From Pseudomonas vlassakiae (GTDB taxonomy: Bacteria > Pseudomonadota > Gammaproteobacteria > Pseudomonadales > Pseudomonadaceae): DNA of 64,000 nucleotides. Below are positions 36,169-44,915 of the stretch, in pieces. The DNA is taken from NCBI RefSeq assembly GCF_014269035.2, contig NZ_JABWRP020000007.1, positions 1 to 64,000 of the forward strand. The letters are read 5' to 3'. Every line of letters starts with the position of its first letter. Position 1 is the first letter of the stretch. The notes beneath the pieces are model-generated. The model made no database searches, had not been told where the DNA came from, and saw only the letters and a list, made by a program, of their open reading frames with translations. The position numbers and the translations under genes were made by a program.

Positions 36169-37221
36169 ATGCAATTCTTCGACGATTCGTTGCACCCGGA
36201 AAACATGGAAAAGGTGGTCATCACCGTCGCCCCGTATGGCCCGGAGTGGATGCCCGAGGACTTCCCCGAAGATATCCCGCTGACCATGGACGAGCAGGTG
36301 CAGAAGGCAGTCGATTGCTATGAAGCCGGCGCCACCGTGCTGCACCTGCATGTGCGCGAACTGGACGGCAAGGGCTCCAAGCGCCTGTCCAAGTTCAACG
36401 AGCTGATCGCCGGGGTGCGCGAAGCGGTGCCCGACATGATCATCCAGGTCGGAGGTTCGATTTCCTTCGCCCCCGAGGGCGAAGGCGAGGCCGCCAAGTG
36501 GCTGTCCGACGACACCCGGCACATGCTCGCCGAGCTGACCCCGCGCCCTGACCAGGTGACCGTGGCGATCAACACCACGCAAATGAACATCATGGAGCTG
36601 CTGTATCCGGAGTATCTGCAAGGCACCTCCCTGGCCCACCCGGCCATTCACGCTGCCTACAGCGAGATGACCGTGCCTGCCGGGCCGGCCTGGGTCCGCG
36701 AACACCTGCGCCGCTTGCAGGCCAGTGGTATCCAGCCGCACTTCCAGCTGACCGGCATGCATGCCCTGGAAACCCTCGAGCGCATCGTTCGCCGGGGTGA
36801 TTACATGGGCCCGCTGAACCTGACCTGGATCGGGATCGGTGGCGGTTTCGACGGCCCCAACCCGTTCAACTTCTTCAACTTCATCCACCGCGCACCGGAT
36901 GGCTGCACGCTGACTGCTGAATCGTTACTGAAGAACGTGCTGCCGTTCAACACCATGGCCCTGGCCATGGGCCTGCATCCCCGTTGCGGCAACGAAGACA
37001 CCATCATCGACCAGCATGGCAAGCGCTTCGGCTCGGTGCAGCAGATCCAGCAGACCGTGCGCGTGGCCCATGAACTGGGCCGCGAAGTGGCCAACGGCAA
37101 AGAGGCCCGGGCCATTTACCGCATTGGCGAGCAGTACGCCAGCATCGAGCAGACCCTCAAGGCCAACGGCATGGCACCGAATCGCCAGCCGGGGCAGAAG
37201 GGGGTGCCGCAGCGGGCCTGA
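36169..37221 (+). CDS. Beta-keto acid cleavage enzyme (BKACE, DUF849)
   Basis: A 350-residue TIM-barrel enzyme of the BKACE family, which joins a beta-keto acid with acetyl-CoA to give acetoacetate and a new acyl-CoA. The zinc ligands are His59 and His61 (in VLHLHVRE) and Glu276 (in HPRCGNEDT); Arg272 and Asp277 fit the catalytic positions, with QVGGSISF as substrate loop. It is longer than typical members (about 270-310), with extra residues at both ends. The ATG at 36169 follows AGCGAGG. Its presence predicts a beta-keto acid intermediate in the pathway. Confidence 0.93.
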   Translation: MQFFDDSLHPENMEKVVITVAPYGPEWMPEDFPEDIPLTMDEQVQKAVDCYEAGATVLHLHVRELDGKGSKRLSKFNELIAGVREAVPDMIIQVGGSISFAPEGEGEAAKWLSDDTRHMLAELTPRPDQVTVAINTTQMNIMELLYPEYLQGTSLAHPAIHAAYSEMTVPAGPAWVREHLRRLQASGIQPHFQLTGMHALETLERIVRRGDYMGPLNLTWIGIGGGFDGPNPFNFFNFIHRAPDGCTLTAESLLKNVLPFNTMALAMGLHPRCGNEDTIIDQHGKRFGSVQQIQQTVRVAHELGREVANGKEARAIYRIGEQYASIEQTLKANGMAPNRQPGQKGVPQRA

Positions 37222-37232
37222 CAGGCAGGACC

Positions 37233-37269
37233 GGCCTCTTCGCGGCCACGTCGGGGCCCCGTAGAGGCC
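37233..37269. repeat. Degenerate REP-type hairpin
   Basis: GGCCTCT (37233-37239) pairs with AGAGGCC (37263-37269), with an inner GGCC pair and an irregular middle. The left half matches the REP at 26127-26160. It lies 11 bases past the BKACE stop inside operon 1 and could attenuate transcription into the MFS gene. Confidence 0.6.
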
Positions 37270-37347
37270 AGCCCAAGCGGTAAAGATTTTGGCTGTAACC
37301 CATAACAACAAGAACACCACCCACGCCAGATACCCCGAGGAGGCAGC

Positions 37348-38652
37348 ATGGCCACCTATCTCGCCAGTGCCGAGGCACCCGGCAGCGACACTGCGCACAG
37401 CGTACCCAGGCGCTATGCCTGGGTCGTCTTCGCCCTGACCTTCGGCCTGTTGATCTCCGACTACATGTCGCGCCAGGTGCTCAACGCGGTATTCCCGCTG
37501 CTCAAGGGCGAGTGGGCCCTGACCGACAGCCAGCTCGGCCTGCTCAGCGGCATCGTCGCACTGATGGTCGGCCTGCTGACCTTCCCGTTGTCATTGCTGG
37601 CCGACCGCTTTGGCCGGGTCCGTAGCCTGGTCTTGATGGCCGTGCTGTGGAGCCTGGCGACCTTGGGCTGCGCCGTGGCAGAAAACTACCCGCAGATGTT
37701 CATCGCCCGCTTCCTGGTGGGTGTCGGCGAGGCCGCCTATGGCAGCGTCGGCATTGCCGTGGTGGTGGCGGTGTTCCCCCGCGACATGCGCTCGACCCTG
37801 GCCGGCGCCTTCATGGCCGGTGGCATGTTCGGCTCGGTACTGGGCATGGCCCTGGGCGGCGTGCTGGCCCAGCACCTGGGGTGGCGTTGGGCATTCGCCG
37901 GCATGGCCCTGTTCGGCCTGGTGCTGGCACTGCTGTACCCACTGATCGTCAAGGAGGCCTGCATCACCGCCAGAGGCGCCGAACCGGCCGAGGTCAAGGC
38001 GAGCCACCCGCTGCGCAGCCTGTACGGCTCGCGCTCGGTGATCGCTGCGTACATCGGCAGCGGCTTGCAACTGTTTGTCGGCGGCACGGTGATCGTGTGG
38101 ATGCCCAGCTACCTGAACCGTTACTACGCCATGGGCACCGACCGCGCTGGAGCGATCGCCGCGGTGATCGTGCTGTGCAGCGGCATCGGTACCATCCTCT
38201 GCGCGATGCTCTGTGACCGCCTGGGCCGTCAGCGGCCTGACCGCAAGATCAGCTTGGCCATCGGCTACTGCCTGGGCGGCTGCCTGCTGCTGTCGGTGGC
38301 CTTTGCGCTACCGGCAGGCACCGCGCAGCTGGTACTGATCGGCCTGGGCATGATGATCGCCGTCGGCACCAACGGCCCGTCCAGTGCCATGGTCGCCAAC
38401 CTGACCCACGCCGCCGTGCACGGCACTGCATTCGCCACCCTGACCCTGGCCAACAACCTGCTGGGCCTGGCGACCGGGCCACTGATTGCCGGCCGTGTTT
38501 CCGACCTGATCGGTCTGCACGCTGCGTTCCAGCTGGTGCCGTTGATGAGCATCGCCGCCGCCGCCGTATTCTTCATCGCCAAACGCCATTACCACTGCGA
38601 CATGGAGCGTCTGCAAGCATCGGTCAGCCGTACCGGGGAGTTGAGTTCGTGA
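37348..38652 (+). CDS. MFS transporter of catabolic operon 1
   Basis: A 434-residue, twelve-segment major facilitator. The loop-2 motif reads LLADRFGRVRS (about 75-85), and SDYMSRQVLNAVFPLL in the first membrane segment resembles organic-acid and spinster-like carriers. A long hydrophilic loop splits the two halves near residue 210. It overlaps the DsbA-like gene by 4 bases (GTGA), so it belongs to the operon and is the likely inner-membrane uptake route for the substrate. The ATG at 37348 has GAGGAGG upstream. Confidence 0.9.
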   Translation: MATYLASAEAPGSDTAHSVPRRYAWVVFALTFGLLISDYMSRQVLNAVFPLLKGEWALTDSQLGLLSGIVALMVGLLTFPLSLLADRFGRVRSLVLMAVLWSLATLGCAVAENYPQMFIARFLVGVGEAAYGSVGIAVVVAVFPRDMRSTLAGAFMAGGMFGSVLGMALGGVLAQHLGWRWAFAGMALFGLVLALLYPLIVKEACITARGAEPAEVKASHPLRSLYGSRSVIAAYIGSGLQLFVGGTVIVWMPSYLNRYYAMGTDRAGAIAAVIVLCSGIGTILCAMLCDRLGRQRPDRKISLAIGYCLGGCLLLSVAFALPAGTAQLVLIGLGMMIAVGTNGPSSAMVANLTHAAVHGTAFATLTLANNLLGLATGPLIAGRVSDLIGLHAAFQLVPLMSIAAAAVFFIAKRHYHCDMERLQASVSRTGELSS

Positions 38653-39302
38653 AACAGACGTTGTCCGTCGAAGTGTTCTTCGATTTCATTTGCCCGTGGT
38701 GCCTGATCGGCCAACGGCAACTGCAGGCCGCCCTGTTGATGCTGCAGCGCGAGCAGCCACAGGTGCAGGTGGCCTTGCAGTGGCGCGGCGTCCAGCTGCT
38801 GCCTGGGTTGCCTGCCAATGGCCTGCCATTCCACGCCTTCTATGTAGAACGACTGGGCAGCGAGCAGGCCGTTCGCGAGCGCCAGGCCCAGGTGCGAGCA
38901 GCGGCCAGCGTAGTGGGTGAAGACATTGACTTCGCGCGTATCCGCCGCATGCCCAACACTGCCAATGCCCACCGCTTGCTGCAGCGTGCGTCCGGCCTGC
39001 TCAGCGCCAGGCGGCTTGAAACCCTGCTGACTCAGCTGTTCATTGCCTACTTCCATCAGGGCCGCGACCTGGGCGACAGCCGGGTATTGCTCGCCGTTGC
39101 CCGGTCTTGTGGGCTGGAGGCGGCGCAAGTGGTCGATTGCCTGCGTGAAGATGGCAGCCCGTTCCTCGACGGTGCCGGGCGCGCCGGCAGTGCGGTGCCC
39201 TGTTTCCGCTTCAATGAGGGCCGCCTGATTCCTGGGGCACAACCTGCTGATGTGCTGTTCGCGGCCATGCTTGAAGCCCTGCAAGTACAGGTGCCGGCAT
39301 GA
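38649..39302 (+). CDS. DsbA-family (FrnE-like) thioredoxin-fold oxidoreductase
   Basis: A 217-residue thioredoxin-fold protein of the DsbA/FrnE group, with active-site Cys15-Pro-Trp-Cys18 (in DFICPWCLIGQ) at the N-terminus and no signal peptide, so it is cytoplasmic. Relatives include disulfide isomerases and glutathione-linked isomerases. GTG start overlapping the MFS stop (GTGA) and its own stop overlapping the Rieske start (ATGA): three genes with tight translational coupling. Role in the pathway is unknown; redox partner or isomerase are both possible. Confidence 0.9.
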   Translation: MKQTLSVEVFFDFICPWCLIGQRQLQAALLMLQREQPQVQVALQWRGVQLLPGLPANGLPFHAFYVERLGSEQAVRERQAQVRAAASVVGEDIDFARIRRMPNTANAHRLLQRASGLLSARRLETLLTQLFIAYFHQGRDLGDSRVLLAVARSCGLEAAQVVDCLREDGSPFLDGAGRAGSAVPCFRFNEGRLIPGAQPADVLFAAMLEALQVQVPA

Positions 39303-39625
39303 GTCGGCGTATCGCCCTGGCGGCGAACCAGGTGCCTGAGCGCAACGAGCGTGTGCTGGTGGAGAGCCACGGCAAGAGCCTGGCCGTGTTCAATGTGGCC
39401 GATACCCTCTACGTGATCGACGACCGTTGCCCGCACCAAGGTGCCTCGCTGTGCGGCGGGCGCCTGGAGGGCCGGGTCATCCAGTGCTGCGCCCATGGCC
39501 TGCGCTTCGACCTGGCCAGCGGCTACCTGCTCAACTCCACGGCGCTGAAGGTCAACAGCTACCCGGTCGAATGCCAGGGCCAGCAGGTGTACATCGTGCT
39601 GAGCGACGAGGAGAGCGGGCGATGA
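39299..39625 (+). CDS. Rieske [2Fe-2S] ferredoxin-like protein
   Basis: A 108-residue soluble Rieske protein. The cluster ligands are complete: Cys44-x-His46 (in DDRCPHQGA) and Cys63-x-x-His66 (in IQCCAHGLRF). There is no membrane anchor or oxygenase alpha-subunit domain. It resembles ferredoxins of aromatic-ring dioxygenases or the small subunit of nitrite reductase, but no ring-hydroxylating oxygenase is encoded nearby, so its electron acceptor is unclear. Last gene of operon 1; overlaps the DsbA-like gene by 4 bases. Confidence 0.9.
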   Translation: MSRRIALAANQVPERNERVLVESHGKSLAVFNVADTLYVIDDRCPHQGASLCGGRLEGRVIQCCAHGLRFDLASGYLLNSTALKVNSYPVECQGQQVYIVLSDEESGR

Positions 39626-39685
39626 GGGCAGTATCGATGCCTTGTCACGTAGCGGCCTGACGCTGACCCAGGTGCACTCGGGTGT

Positions 39686-40696
39686 TCAGGCCCCCTGCAC
39701 GGCATGCTGTGCCCGCCAGGTGGCGGGTGGCATGCCGAACTGGGCAATGAACCAGCGGGTGAACGAACTGGGCATCGAATAACCGAGCATGTCGGCGATG
39801 CGCCCCAGCGAATAGGTGGGGTTTTCCAGATAACGCATCACCAGGTCGCGGCGCACGTTGTTGATCATGTCCTTGAACGTCAGCCCGTCTTCCTCCAGGC
39901 GCCGTTGCAGGGTGCGCACATTCATGCCCTGGGTCTGCGCCACCTGCTCGATGGTGGCGCGGCCCATGGGCAGCAGCAGGTAGATGGTCTTGCGCAGCTC
40001 CAGCTCCAGTGACGGCGTGCCGCCGGCAGGCAGGGTGTCCAGATAGCGCCGTGCCAGGCGTGCCATGGCCTCGTTGGCCTGGGGGCTGGCGCAGTCGAGG
40101 TCGGCGGCGGGGCAGACGATGCCGTTGAACTCGCTGCCGAACACCAGCGTGCAGCCGAAGATACGCCGATGGATGGCCAGGTCGGCCGGCGCGGCATGGG
40201 TGAAGTTGGCGCTGATCGGGTGCCACTGGCTACCCAGCAGCGCCGCACACAGGCGCAGCATCACGCCGATGGCAAGCTCGGTGGCCTGGCGGCTGCACGG
40301 CGCCCGCTCGTTGATCACTTCTTCGCGAATGATGACCGTCTTGCCGGCTTCCTCGACATGGATGGCCAGGGCATCGTTGAGCAGGTGACGATACTGGACG
40401 ATCACTTCCAGGGCATCGCGCAGGTTGCGCTGATGGCTGAGCAGCAGGCTGATCTCGCCGAAATCCGAGAGTTGACGCGATTCGGCCATGCGCAGGCCGA
40501 AGGTTTCACAACCACTGACACGGGCCGACTCTTCCAGCAGGGCAATCACGTTGGCCGCCGGAATACGCCGGTTGGGGTCCTCCAGCAGGGCAGCGCTGAG
40601 GCCCACCTGGGCGAGCAAGGGGGTGGGGTTCAGGCCCACATGGCGGGACACTTCGAGGTAGTTGGTCAGGCTGGCGGCACGGACGAGGGCGGGCAT
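39686..40696 (-). CDS. AraC-family regulator of the catabolic locus
   Basis: A 336-residue AraC-family protein of the OruR-like group with an N-terminal arabinose-binding-like (PF12625-type) domain (about 20-205) and a C-terminal pair of helix-turn-helix motifs (ATIEQVAQTQGMNVRTLQRR, and SLGRIADMLGYSMPSSFTRWF). It is convergent with operon 1 and divergent from operon 2. A half-site of the shared operator overlaps its own predicted promoter (TTCTCA, 17-base spacer, TATAAA at 40727-40732), so it probably autoregulates and activates both operons. Inducer unknown. Confidence 0.92.
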   Translation of the reverse strand: MPALVRAASLTNYLEVSRHVGLNPTPLLAQVGLSAALLEDPNRRIPAANVIALLEESARVSGCETFGLRMAESRQLSDFGEISLLLSHQRNLRDALEVIVQYRHLLNDALAIHVEEAGKTVIIREEVINERAPCSRQATELAIGVMLRLCAALLGSQWHPISANFTHAAPADLAIHRRIFGCTLVFGSEFNGIVCPAADLDCASPQANEAMARLARRYLDTLPAGGTPSLELELRKTIYLLLPMGRATIEQVAQTQGMNVRTLQRRLEEDGLTFKDMINNVRRDLVMRYLENPTYSLGRIADMLGYSMPSSFTRWFIAQFGMPPATWRAQHAVQGA

Positions 40697-40739
40697 TTTT
40701 ATTGTTTTCCGTCAAACGGTCTGTGATTTATAGCCTGCG

Positions 40740-40820
40740 TGTCATCCAATGAGAAGCACAAGCCAGTAAACGCCGCTTGTCACCAAATGAAAAGTCACTG
40801 ACGCGCAATGTGAAGCACCC
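40740..40820 (+). promoter_or_regulatory. Operator region of araC and catabolic operon 2 (site B plus half-site)
   Basis: Site B (40778-40820) is a 43-bp element matching site A at 34150-34192 at 35 positions, with direct repeats starting 21 bases apart. A separate half-site, TGTCATCCAATGAGAAGCAC, occupies 40740-40759, 38 bases before site B. It overlaps the -35 and spacer of the predicted minus-strand araC promoter. A TACTGT at 40836-40841 sits at the same offset from site B as TACATT does from site A. The gene start is 67 bases after site B. Confidence 0.78.
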
Positions 40821-40887
40821 GCCGAGCCCCCTCTTTACTGTGAACCTCGTACCCGATCCAAGCCCCGATGCAAGACGAGGTTCTGAC

Positions 40888-41454
40888 GTGGAAAAACTGC
40901 AAACCACCGCCACCGTGCTGATCATCCCTGGCCTGCGCGAGCATGTCAGCGAGCATTGGCAGACCTTGCTCCAGGCGCGCCTGGCCAAGGCCCGCAGCGT
41001 ACCGCCGCTGCGGGTCGACAGGCTCAGCTGCGATGCCCGGGTCGAAGCCATCCAGCGCGAGCTTGAGCAGATCGACGGTGAGGTGGTGCTGGTGGCGCAC
41101 AGCGCTGGCGTGCTCATGGTGGCCCACTGGGCCGCTCGCTATCAGCGGCCGATCAAAGGCGCCTTGCTGGCAGCACCGCCCGATCTGCACGCCCAGTGGC
41201 CGGCCCACTACCCCAGCCCGCAAAGCCTGGCCGAGCAGGGCTGGTCGCCGTTGCCGAGGGCGCCGCTGCGGTTCCCCAGCATCGTCGCCGCCAGCAGCAA
41301 TGACCCGCTGGCCAGTTTCGACGCCGCTGGCGTCATGGCCCAGGCCTGGGGCAGCGAACTGGTTGCCCTTGGGCCGGTCGGCCACCTCAACCCGGCAGCC
41401 GGCTTTGGCCCCTGGCCGCTGGCCGAGAACCTGATTCGTCGCCTGGACCACTGA
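40888..41454 (+). CDS. RBBP9/YdeN-family serine hydrolase
   Basis: A 188-residue small alpha/beta hydrolase of the RBBP9/YdeN group: IPGLREHVSEHW at the N-terminus, nucleophile elbow AHSAGV (Ser near residue 73), Asp in SSNDPLASF and His in GHLNPAAGFG. The start is GTG at 40888 with GAGG upstream; this leaves the operator untranslated, which favours it over a longer form starting upstream inside the operator. First gene of operon 2; it could hydrolyse an ester or thioester in the pathway. Confidence 0.87.
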   Translation: MEKLQTTATVLIIPGLREHVSEHWQTLLQARLAKARSVPPLRVDRLSCDARVEAIQRELEQIDGEVVLVAHSAGVLMVAHWAARYQRPIKGALLAAPPDLHAQWPAHYPSPQSLAEQGWSPLPRAPLRFPSIVAASSNDPLASFDAAGVMAQAWGSELVALGPVGHLNPAAGFGPWPLAENLIRRLDH

Positions 41455-41540
41455 CCTGCCAACCCCGCACGGATGCCCAAGCCAAGCCCGCAGATGACGG
41501 GCGGCCATGAACAACAAGAACAATAAGTGGAGTCATCGCC

Positions 41541-43496
41541 ATGCCACAACACCGCATCCACCGTGCTGTGAAACCACAGCGCTGCCTGCTCGCCTGCGCC
41601 ATCGGCCTGCTCAGCCTGCCCGGCGCGCAAGCCTTCGAAGTGACTACCGGCAGCGAAGACTGGGCCGTACGCTTCGACAATACCGTCAAGTACAACTATG
41701 GCGTGCGCACTGAAAGCGCCGATAAACGTATGCTGGGCACGCCCAACAGCAATGACGGTGACTACAACTTCCGCAAGGCCGGCACCAACATCACCAACCG
41801 CGTCGACCTGCTGACCGAACTGGACGTGGTCTACCAGGGCAACACCGGCTTTCGCGTCAGTACCGCCAGCTGGTACGACAAGGCTTATGACAATACCGGC
41901 TCCAACAGCAACCGGCTGGTCAACGGCAACGGTGACCAGTCTGGCATCAATCCCAGCCTCAATGGCCTGCCGGGCACCGGTGTGCCGCTGGGTAGCCCGC
42001 ACCTGAGCCACTATGCACAGCGCTACTACAGCGGCCCTTCGGGCGAGGTGCTGGATGCCTTCGTGTTCTTCAGCCGCGAGGTGGGCGAGCAATCGCAAAT
42101 CAGCGCCAAAGTCGGCCAGCACAACCTGTTCTGGGGGGAAACCCTGCTCAACCCGGTGCACTCGCTGAGCTACGGCCAGTCCGGGCTGGACCTGGCCAAG
42201 CTGGCTGCCTCGCCGGGTACCGAAGCCAAGGAGCTGTTCGTCCCCCGCAACCAGTTGTCCACCTCGTTCATGGTCAACCCTGAGCTGACCTTGGGCGCCC
42301 AGTATTTCTTCGATTGGGATGCTGCGCGCCTGCCGGAAGCCGGTACCTACTACGGTGGCTCCGACGTGGTGGGCGAGGGCGCCCAGAGCTTCCTGCTCGG
42401 CCACACTGGCACCCCGGGGCTGATCCCGGTGCGCGGTGCGCTCACCAGCATCCGCCGTGGCGATGACCTGACCCCGCGCAACAGCGGCGACTGGGGTGTC
42501 ATGGCCAAGTGGTCGCCCGAGTGGCTCGGCGGCACGTTGGGCTTCTACTACCGCAAGACCTCCGAGATCCTGCCGCAGGCCTGGCTCGACGCACGCGGCA
42601 TGACCGTGGCCCGCGGCCCGTTCGGCGCGCCCCCGGCCAGCCGCCAGGGTGCGGTCGGCAACCTGTACAACTCGTTGCAGAGCACCACCTACCAGTTCGC
42701 CTATTCCGACGACATCGACATCTATGGCCTGAGCCTGTCCAAGGACATCGGCGGCATCAGCGTCGGCAGCGACCTGAACATTCGCCACCACATGCCCCTG
42801 GCGAGCATCCCGGCGATCGTCAGTGCCCCCGGCACGGCTGGCCTGGGCGGCGGCTTCGGTCTGCTGCCGCCACGCCTGGCCAGCAGCGGGGTGGTCTACG
42901 ACGTGCCCAAGGACGGCGACAGCCTGAGTGCCACCGGTGAGACCCTGCACTGGACCCTCAACGGCCTGATGACCCTCGGCAACACGCCGCTGTTCGATTC
43001 GGCGACGCTGCTGGGCGAGCTGTTCTACAGCAACCTGCTCAAGCTCGATGGCCACAACGAGGCCTTGTACAAGGGCAAGAGTAGATACCGCGGCATCGAC
43101 CAGCCGACCCGTGACAACTGGGGAATTGCCGTCAACTTCACGCCCACCTGGTTCCAGGTGATGCCAGGTATCGACCTGAGCATGCCGCTTTCGGTCAACG
43201 TCGGCATCGACGGTGTGTCGCCAGTGCAGGGTGGCGGTGCCAAGGACACCGGCAACTATGCGGTGGGCGTCAGCGCCGCCATCTACAACCAGTACTTCGT
43301 CGACCTCAAATACGTCGACAGCTTCGGCAAGACCCAGTCCTGCAAGGATGGCCAGACCGACGGCAGCACACCGAACGCCCTCGATGGCGAGCAGGACTAC
43401 ACCTGCTACGGCGGCGGCTACGCCTCCTTCTCCGGCGGTGGTGCCACCACCGAAGACCGTGGCGCCCTGTACCTGACCCTCAAGACCACGTTCTGA
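41541..43496 (+). CDS. DUF1302 outer-membrane protein
   Basis: A 651-residue predicted beta-barrel of the DUF1302 family. Signal peptide about 1-31 (ending AQA); the C-terminus ends in Phe (KTTF), as outer-membrane barrels do. It is rich in Gly, Asn and aromatic residues. DUF1302 genes commonly accompany DUF1329 and MMPL genes in clusters for uptake or export of hydrophobic compounds, steroids and esters among them. That context is repeated exactly here. The transport role is inferred. A GGAG site precedes the ATG at 41541. Confidence 0.9.
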   Translation: MPQHRIHRAVKPQRCLLACAIGLLSLPGAQAFEVTTGSEDWAVRFDNTVKYNYGVRTESADKRMLGTPNSNDGDYNFRKAGTNITNRVDLLTELDVVYQGNTGFRVSTASWYDKAYDNTGSNSNRLVNGNGDQSGINPSLNGLPGTGVPLGSPHLSHYAQRYYSGPSGEVLDAFVFFSREVGEQSQISAKVGQHNLFWGETLLNPVHSLSYGQSGLDLAKLAASPGTEAKELFVPRNQLSTSFMVNPELTLGAQYFFDWDAARLPEAGTYYGGSDVVGEGAQSFLLGHTGTPGLIPVRGALTSIRRGDDLTPRNSGDWGVMAKWSPEWLGGTLGFYYRKTSEILPQAWLDARGMTVARGPFGAPPASRQGAVGNLYNSLQSTTYQFAYSDDIDIYGLSLSKDIGGISVGSDLNIRHHMPLASIPAIVSAPGTAGLGGGFGLLPPRLASSGVVYDVPKDGDSLSATGETLHWTLNGLMTLGNTPLFDSATLLGELFYSNLLKLDGHNEALYKGKSRYRGIDQPTRDNWGIAVNFTPTWFQVMPGIDLSMPLSVNVGIDGVSPVQGGGAKDTGNYAVGVSAAIYNQYFVDLKYVDSFGKTQSCKDGQTDGSTPNALDGEQDYTCYGGGYASFSGGGATTEDRGALYLTLKTTF

Positions 43497-43534
43497 GACC
43501 TGTCCTCCACAGACTTCACAGGAAAACAACAATC

Positions 43535-44893
43535 ATGAACCACGTGAAAACCCTGTTGGCCACCTGCCTGTCCCTGGCCGCCCTCAACGCGGCCCACGCT
43601 GCGGTATCGCCTGACCAGGCGGCCAAGCTGGGCAAGAGCCTGACCACCCTGGGCGCGGAACAGGCCGCCAGTGCCGATGGCTCGATCCCGGCTTACCAGG
43701 GCGGCTTGCTGACGCCACCGGCCAGCTACCAGAGCGGCGCCAGCATGCGCCCCGACCCGTATGCCAACGAAAAGCCGCTGCTGGTCATCGATGGCAAGAA
43801 CGCCGAACAGTACAAAGCCCAGCTGACGGCCACCACCCTGGAACTGCTCAAGCGCTTCCCGACCATGCGCGTCGATGTCTACCCGACCCATCGCAGCGTG
43901 GCGCTGCCCCAGGCGGTGCTGGACAACACCCTGAAGAACGCCACCGGCGCCAAGAGCCAGGAGGGCGGCACTGCAGTGGACAACGTGCTACCGGGCATTC
44001 CGTTCCCGATCCCGCAGAACGGTGCCGAGGCGATGTGGAACTTCCTGCTGCGCTATCAGGGCGTGAGCATGACCGCCAAGTACGATTCGTGGAACGTCGA
44101 CGCCGCCGGCAAGCCGTCGCTGTCGACCACCGGCCAGGCCAACATCAGCTACCCGATCTACGAAGACATGAACAAGCCGATCGGTGCCAAGGACACCTAC
44201 TACCAGATGAAACTAGTGTATACCGGCCCCGCCCGTCGTGCCGGTGAAGCGATGATGCTGCGCGATGCCGCCAACCCGCTGGTGCAGCCGCGCAGCGCCT
44301 GGCAGTACCTGCCGGGGCAGCGTCGGGTCAAGCTGGCGCCGAACCTGGCCTACGACACACCCAACCCGGGGACTTCAGGGTCTGGCACCTACGACGACGT
44401 GTTCGTCTTCAACGGCGCCCTTGACCGCTACGACTGGACCCTGGTCGGCAAGCAGGAAATGTACGTGCCGTACAACACCTACCAGCTGACCTACAACACC
44501 GACGTCAAGCAGTTGATCACCCCCAACCATCTTGCCCCGCAGTTCGTGCGCTGGGAAAAACACCGCGTGTGGGTGGTCGAAGGCAAGCTCAAGGACGGTG
44601 CACGGCACATCTACCACAAGCGCCGCTTCTACTTGGACGAGGACAGCTGGGTGGCCTTGGCCTCGGACCAGTATGACGCCCGCGGCCAGCTGTACCGTGG
44701 CTCATTCGCCTTCCTCACCCAGAGCTACGACAAACAGACCCCGGATGCCACGCCGTTCATGATCTACGACCTGGTCGGCGGCACCTACAACCTCAACGGC
44801 GTGGTCGGTGCCTACGGCGGTATCCGCTACATCGACCCGTTGTCCAAGGCGCAGTGGTCGCCTGAATCGCTGGCCGGCAACGGCATTCGCTGA
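43535..44893 (+). CDS. DUF1329 periplasmic/outer-membrane protein
   Basis: A 452-residue protein of the DUF1329 family. Signal peptide about 1-22 (ending AHA). The mature protein is predicted soluble or outer-membrane-associated with a LolB-like or lipoprotein-sorting-like fold in the family. Segments such as LLRYQGVSMTAKYDSW and SAWQYLPGQRRVKLAPNL recur in members. It follows DUF1302 after 38 bases and probably works with it in moving hydrophobic molecules across the periplasm. Confidence 0.9.
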   Translation: MNHVKTLLATCLSLAALNAAHAAVSPDQAAKLGKSLTTLGAEQAASADGSIPAYQGGLLTPPASYQSGASMRPDPYANEKPLLVIDGKNAEQYKAQLTATTLELLKRFPTMRVDVYPTHRSVALPQAVLDNTLKNATGAKSQEGGTAVDNVLPGIPFPIPQNGAEAMWNFLLRYQGVSMTAKYDSWNVDAAGKPSLSTTGQANISYPIYEDMNKPIGAKDTYYQMKLVYTGPARRAGEAMMLRDAANPLVQPRSAWQYLPGQRRVKLAPNLAYDTPNPGTSGSGTYDDVFVFNGALDRYDWTLVGKQEMYVPYNTYQLTYNTDVKQLITPNHLAPQFVRWEKHRVWVVEGKLKDGARHIYHKRRFYLDEDSWVALASDQYDARGQLYRGSFAFLTQSYDKQTPDATPFMIYDLVGGTYNLNGVVGAYGGIRYIDPLSKAQWSPESLAGNGIR

Positions 44894-44915
44894 GCGCATG
44901 GCGCAGAGGTGGGCA

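Noticed and set aside
41208..43532. Minus-strand open frame of about 774 codons opposite the DUF1302 gene
   Set aside because: No domain, shadow composition, and it would overlap two supported plus-strand genes.
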